This document shows, piece by piece, positions 6,116 to 6,391 of a stretch of 6,391 nucleotides of DNA. Source of the stretch: Bacillota bacterium (GTDB taxonomy: Bacteria > Bacillota > Clostridia > Peptostreptococcales > Anaerovoracaceae); the NCBI GenBank assembly GCA_017537495.1, contig JAFYKS010000105.1:1-6391 (forward strand). The letters are read 5' to 3'. Numbering within the stretch: the stretch's first letter is position 1; every line of letters starts with the position of its first letter. The translations under genes were made by a program, and so were the position numbers. Below the pieces are notes generated by a model. It made no database searches. It was not told where the DNA came from and saw only the letters and a program-made list of their open reading frames with translations.

Positions 6116-6180
6116 GTGTATGATTTTTGGACAATGCAATAGACTGAGTTTGTCGAAATATGCATATAAATCATACACAA
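6114..6180. repeat. 67-base element with a perfect 13-base inverted repeat
   Basis: TTGTGTATGATTT at 6114-6126 is the exact reverse complement of 6168-6180, with 41 bases between the arms. Inside, GACAA (6130-6134) pairs with TTGTC (6150-6154), so one long hairpin with an internal loop is possible. No T tract follows on the plus strand, so it does not resemble a plus-strand terminator; on the minus strand it is followed by an A run. It may be a small repeat element, an operator or an RNA structure. Confidence 0.6.
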
Positions 6181-6251
6181 TACAAGAGGTTAGTTTTCCG
6201 ATTTTGGCAAAAATGCTTGATATAAAGCCGTTTCTTAACATAGACTTAAGG

Positions 6252-6280
6252 TTGGAATGAAACTTGCTGTTCCTTATAAG
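6252..6280 (+). promoter_or_regulatory. Possible promoter of the 3'-end gamma-glutamyl hydrolase gene
   Basis: TTGGAA (6252-6257) and TATAAG (6275-6280) are separated by 17 bases, matching the sigma-A consensus at four and five of six positions. Transcription would start near 6287, giving a short leader before the ATG at 6309. A second candidate, TTGATA near 6218 with TAGACT near 6241, is weaker. Confidence 0.4.
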
Positions 6281-6308
6281 TAAAATTTTGAAGTAAGGAG
6301 GAAGGTGT

Positions 6309-6391
6309 ATGAAAAAACCTGTAATTGGTATTACCTGTCCATGGAGTGTGGAAACCTGGGGGGATAATACAGTACACGGCGGATTTTATTA
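6309..6391 (+). CDS. Probable gamma-glutamyl hydrolase / glutamine amidotransferase-like protein (peptidase C26), 5' end only
   Basis: Only the first 27 codons are in the window; the frame is open to the end. The start MKKPVIGITCPW followed by a GGFY segment is typical of the PuuD-like peptidase C26 family, class-I glutamine amidotransferase folds that hydrolyse gamma-glutamyl amides such as gamma-glutamyl-GABA. The catalytic Cys-His-Glu lie beyond the window and cannot be checked. AAGGAGG at 6295-6301 is seven bases before the ATG, an excellent ribosome site. The family call rests on a short N-terminus, and the substrate cannot be inferred. Confidence 0.65.
   Translation, partial: MKKPVIGITCPWSVETWGDNTVHGGFY

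Noticed and set aside
5554..6180. 208-residue minus-strand frame rich in Gln and His
   Set aside because: It is antisense to the hydrophobic gene and crosses the terminator. Its composition is the expected shadow of Leu/Val-rich codons, and it has no ribosome site.

Overview
The window looks like a chromosomal segment of a low-to-mid GC Gram-positive bacterium, most likely a Clostridia-type Firmicute. Evidence for this is the strong GGAGG-type ribosome binding sites, near-consensus sigma-A promoters, a classical T-box leader, compact U-tailed terminators, and protein sequences typical of anaerobic Firmicutes. Genus cannot be fixed from the sequence alone.

Layout. Positions 1-52 hold the terminator of an upstream gene. 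A good promoter with possible arginine-repressor half-sites leads into argF (ornithine carbamoyltransferase, + strand, 326-1321). A bidirectional terminator separates argF from a convergent minus-strand pair: a CofE-family (F420-0 gamma-glutamyl ligase-like) protein at 1388-2578 and, upstream of it, a DUF368 membrane protein of the PopT-type polyprenyl-phosphate transporter family at 2647-3525. The pair probably shares the promoter at 3573-3601. A divergent, perfect-consensus promoter at 3716-3744 drives a T-box leader with a UGG (Trp) specifier, then a stand-alone trpB2-type tryptophan synthase beta chain (4078-5463) with its own terminator. No trpA or other trp gene is present.

The last 900 bases are less ordinary. 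There is a 74-residue, nearly uncharged membrane protein (5644-5868), a terminator hairpin, and a 360-base stretch without an intact gene. That stretch carries what looks like a decayed helix-turn-helix (XRE/HigA-like) reading frame, several hairpins and a 67-base element bounded by a perfect 13-base inverted repeat. The window ends in the first 27 codons of a probable class-I glutamine amidotransferase-like (peptidase C26) gamma-glutamyl hydrolase.

Functionally the window is mostly amino acid metabolism (arginine/ornithine, tryptophan) plus one envelope-lipid carrier transporter and one gamma-glutamyl ligase of uncertain substrate. No CRISPR array, tRNA, rRNA, intact mobile element or defence system is visible. 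The best leads are the Trp-T-box-controlled orphan TrpB2, the enlarged CofE homologue next to DUF368, and the structured intergenic region at 5869-6308.
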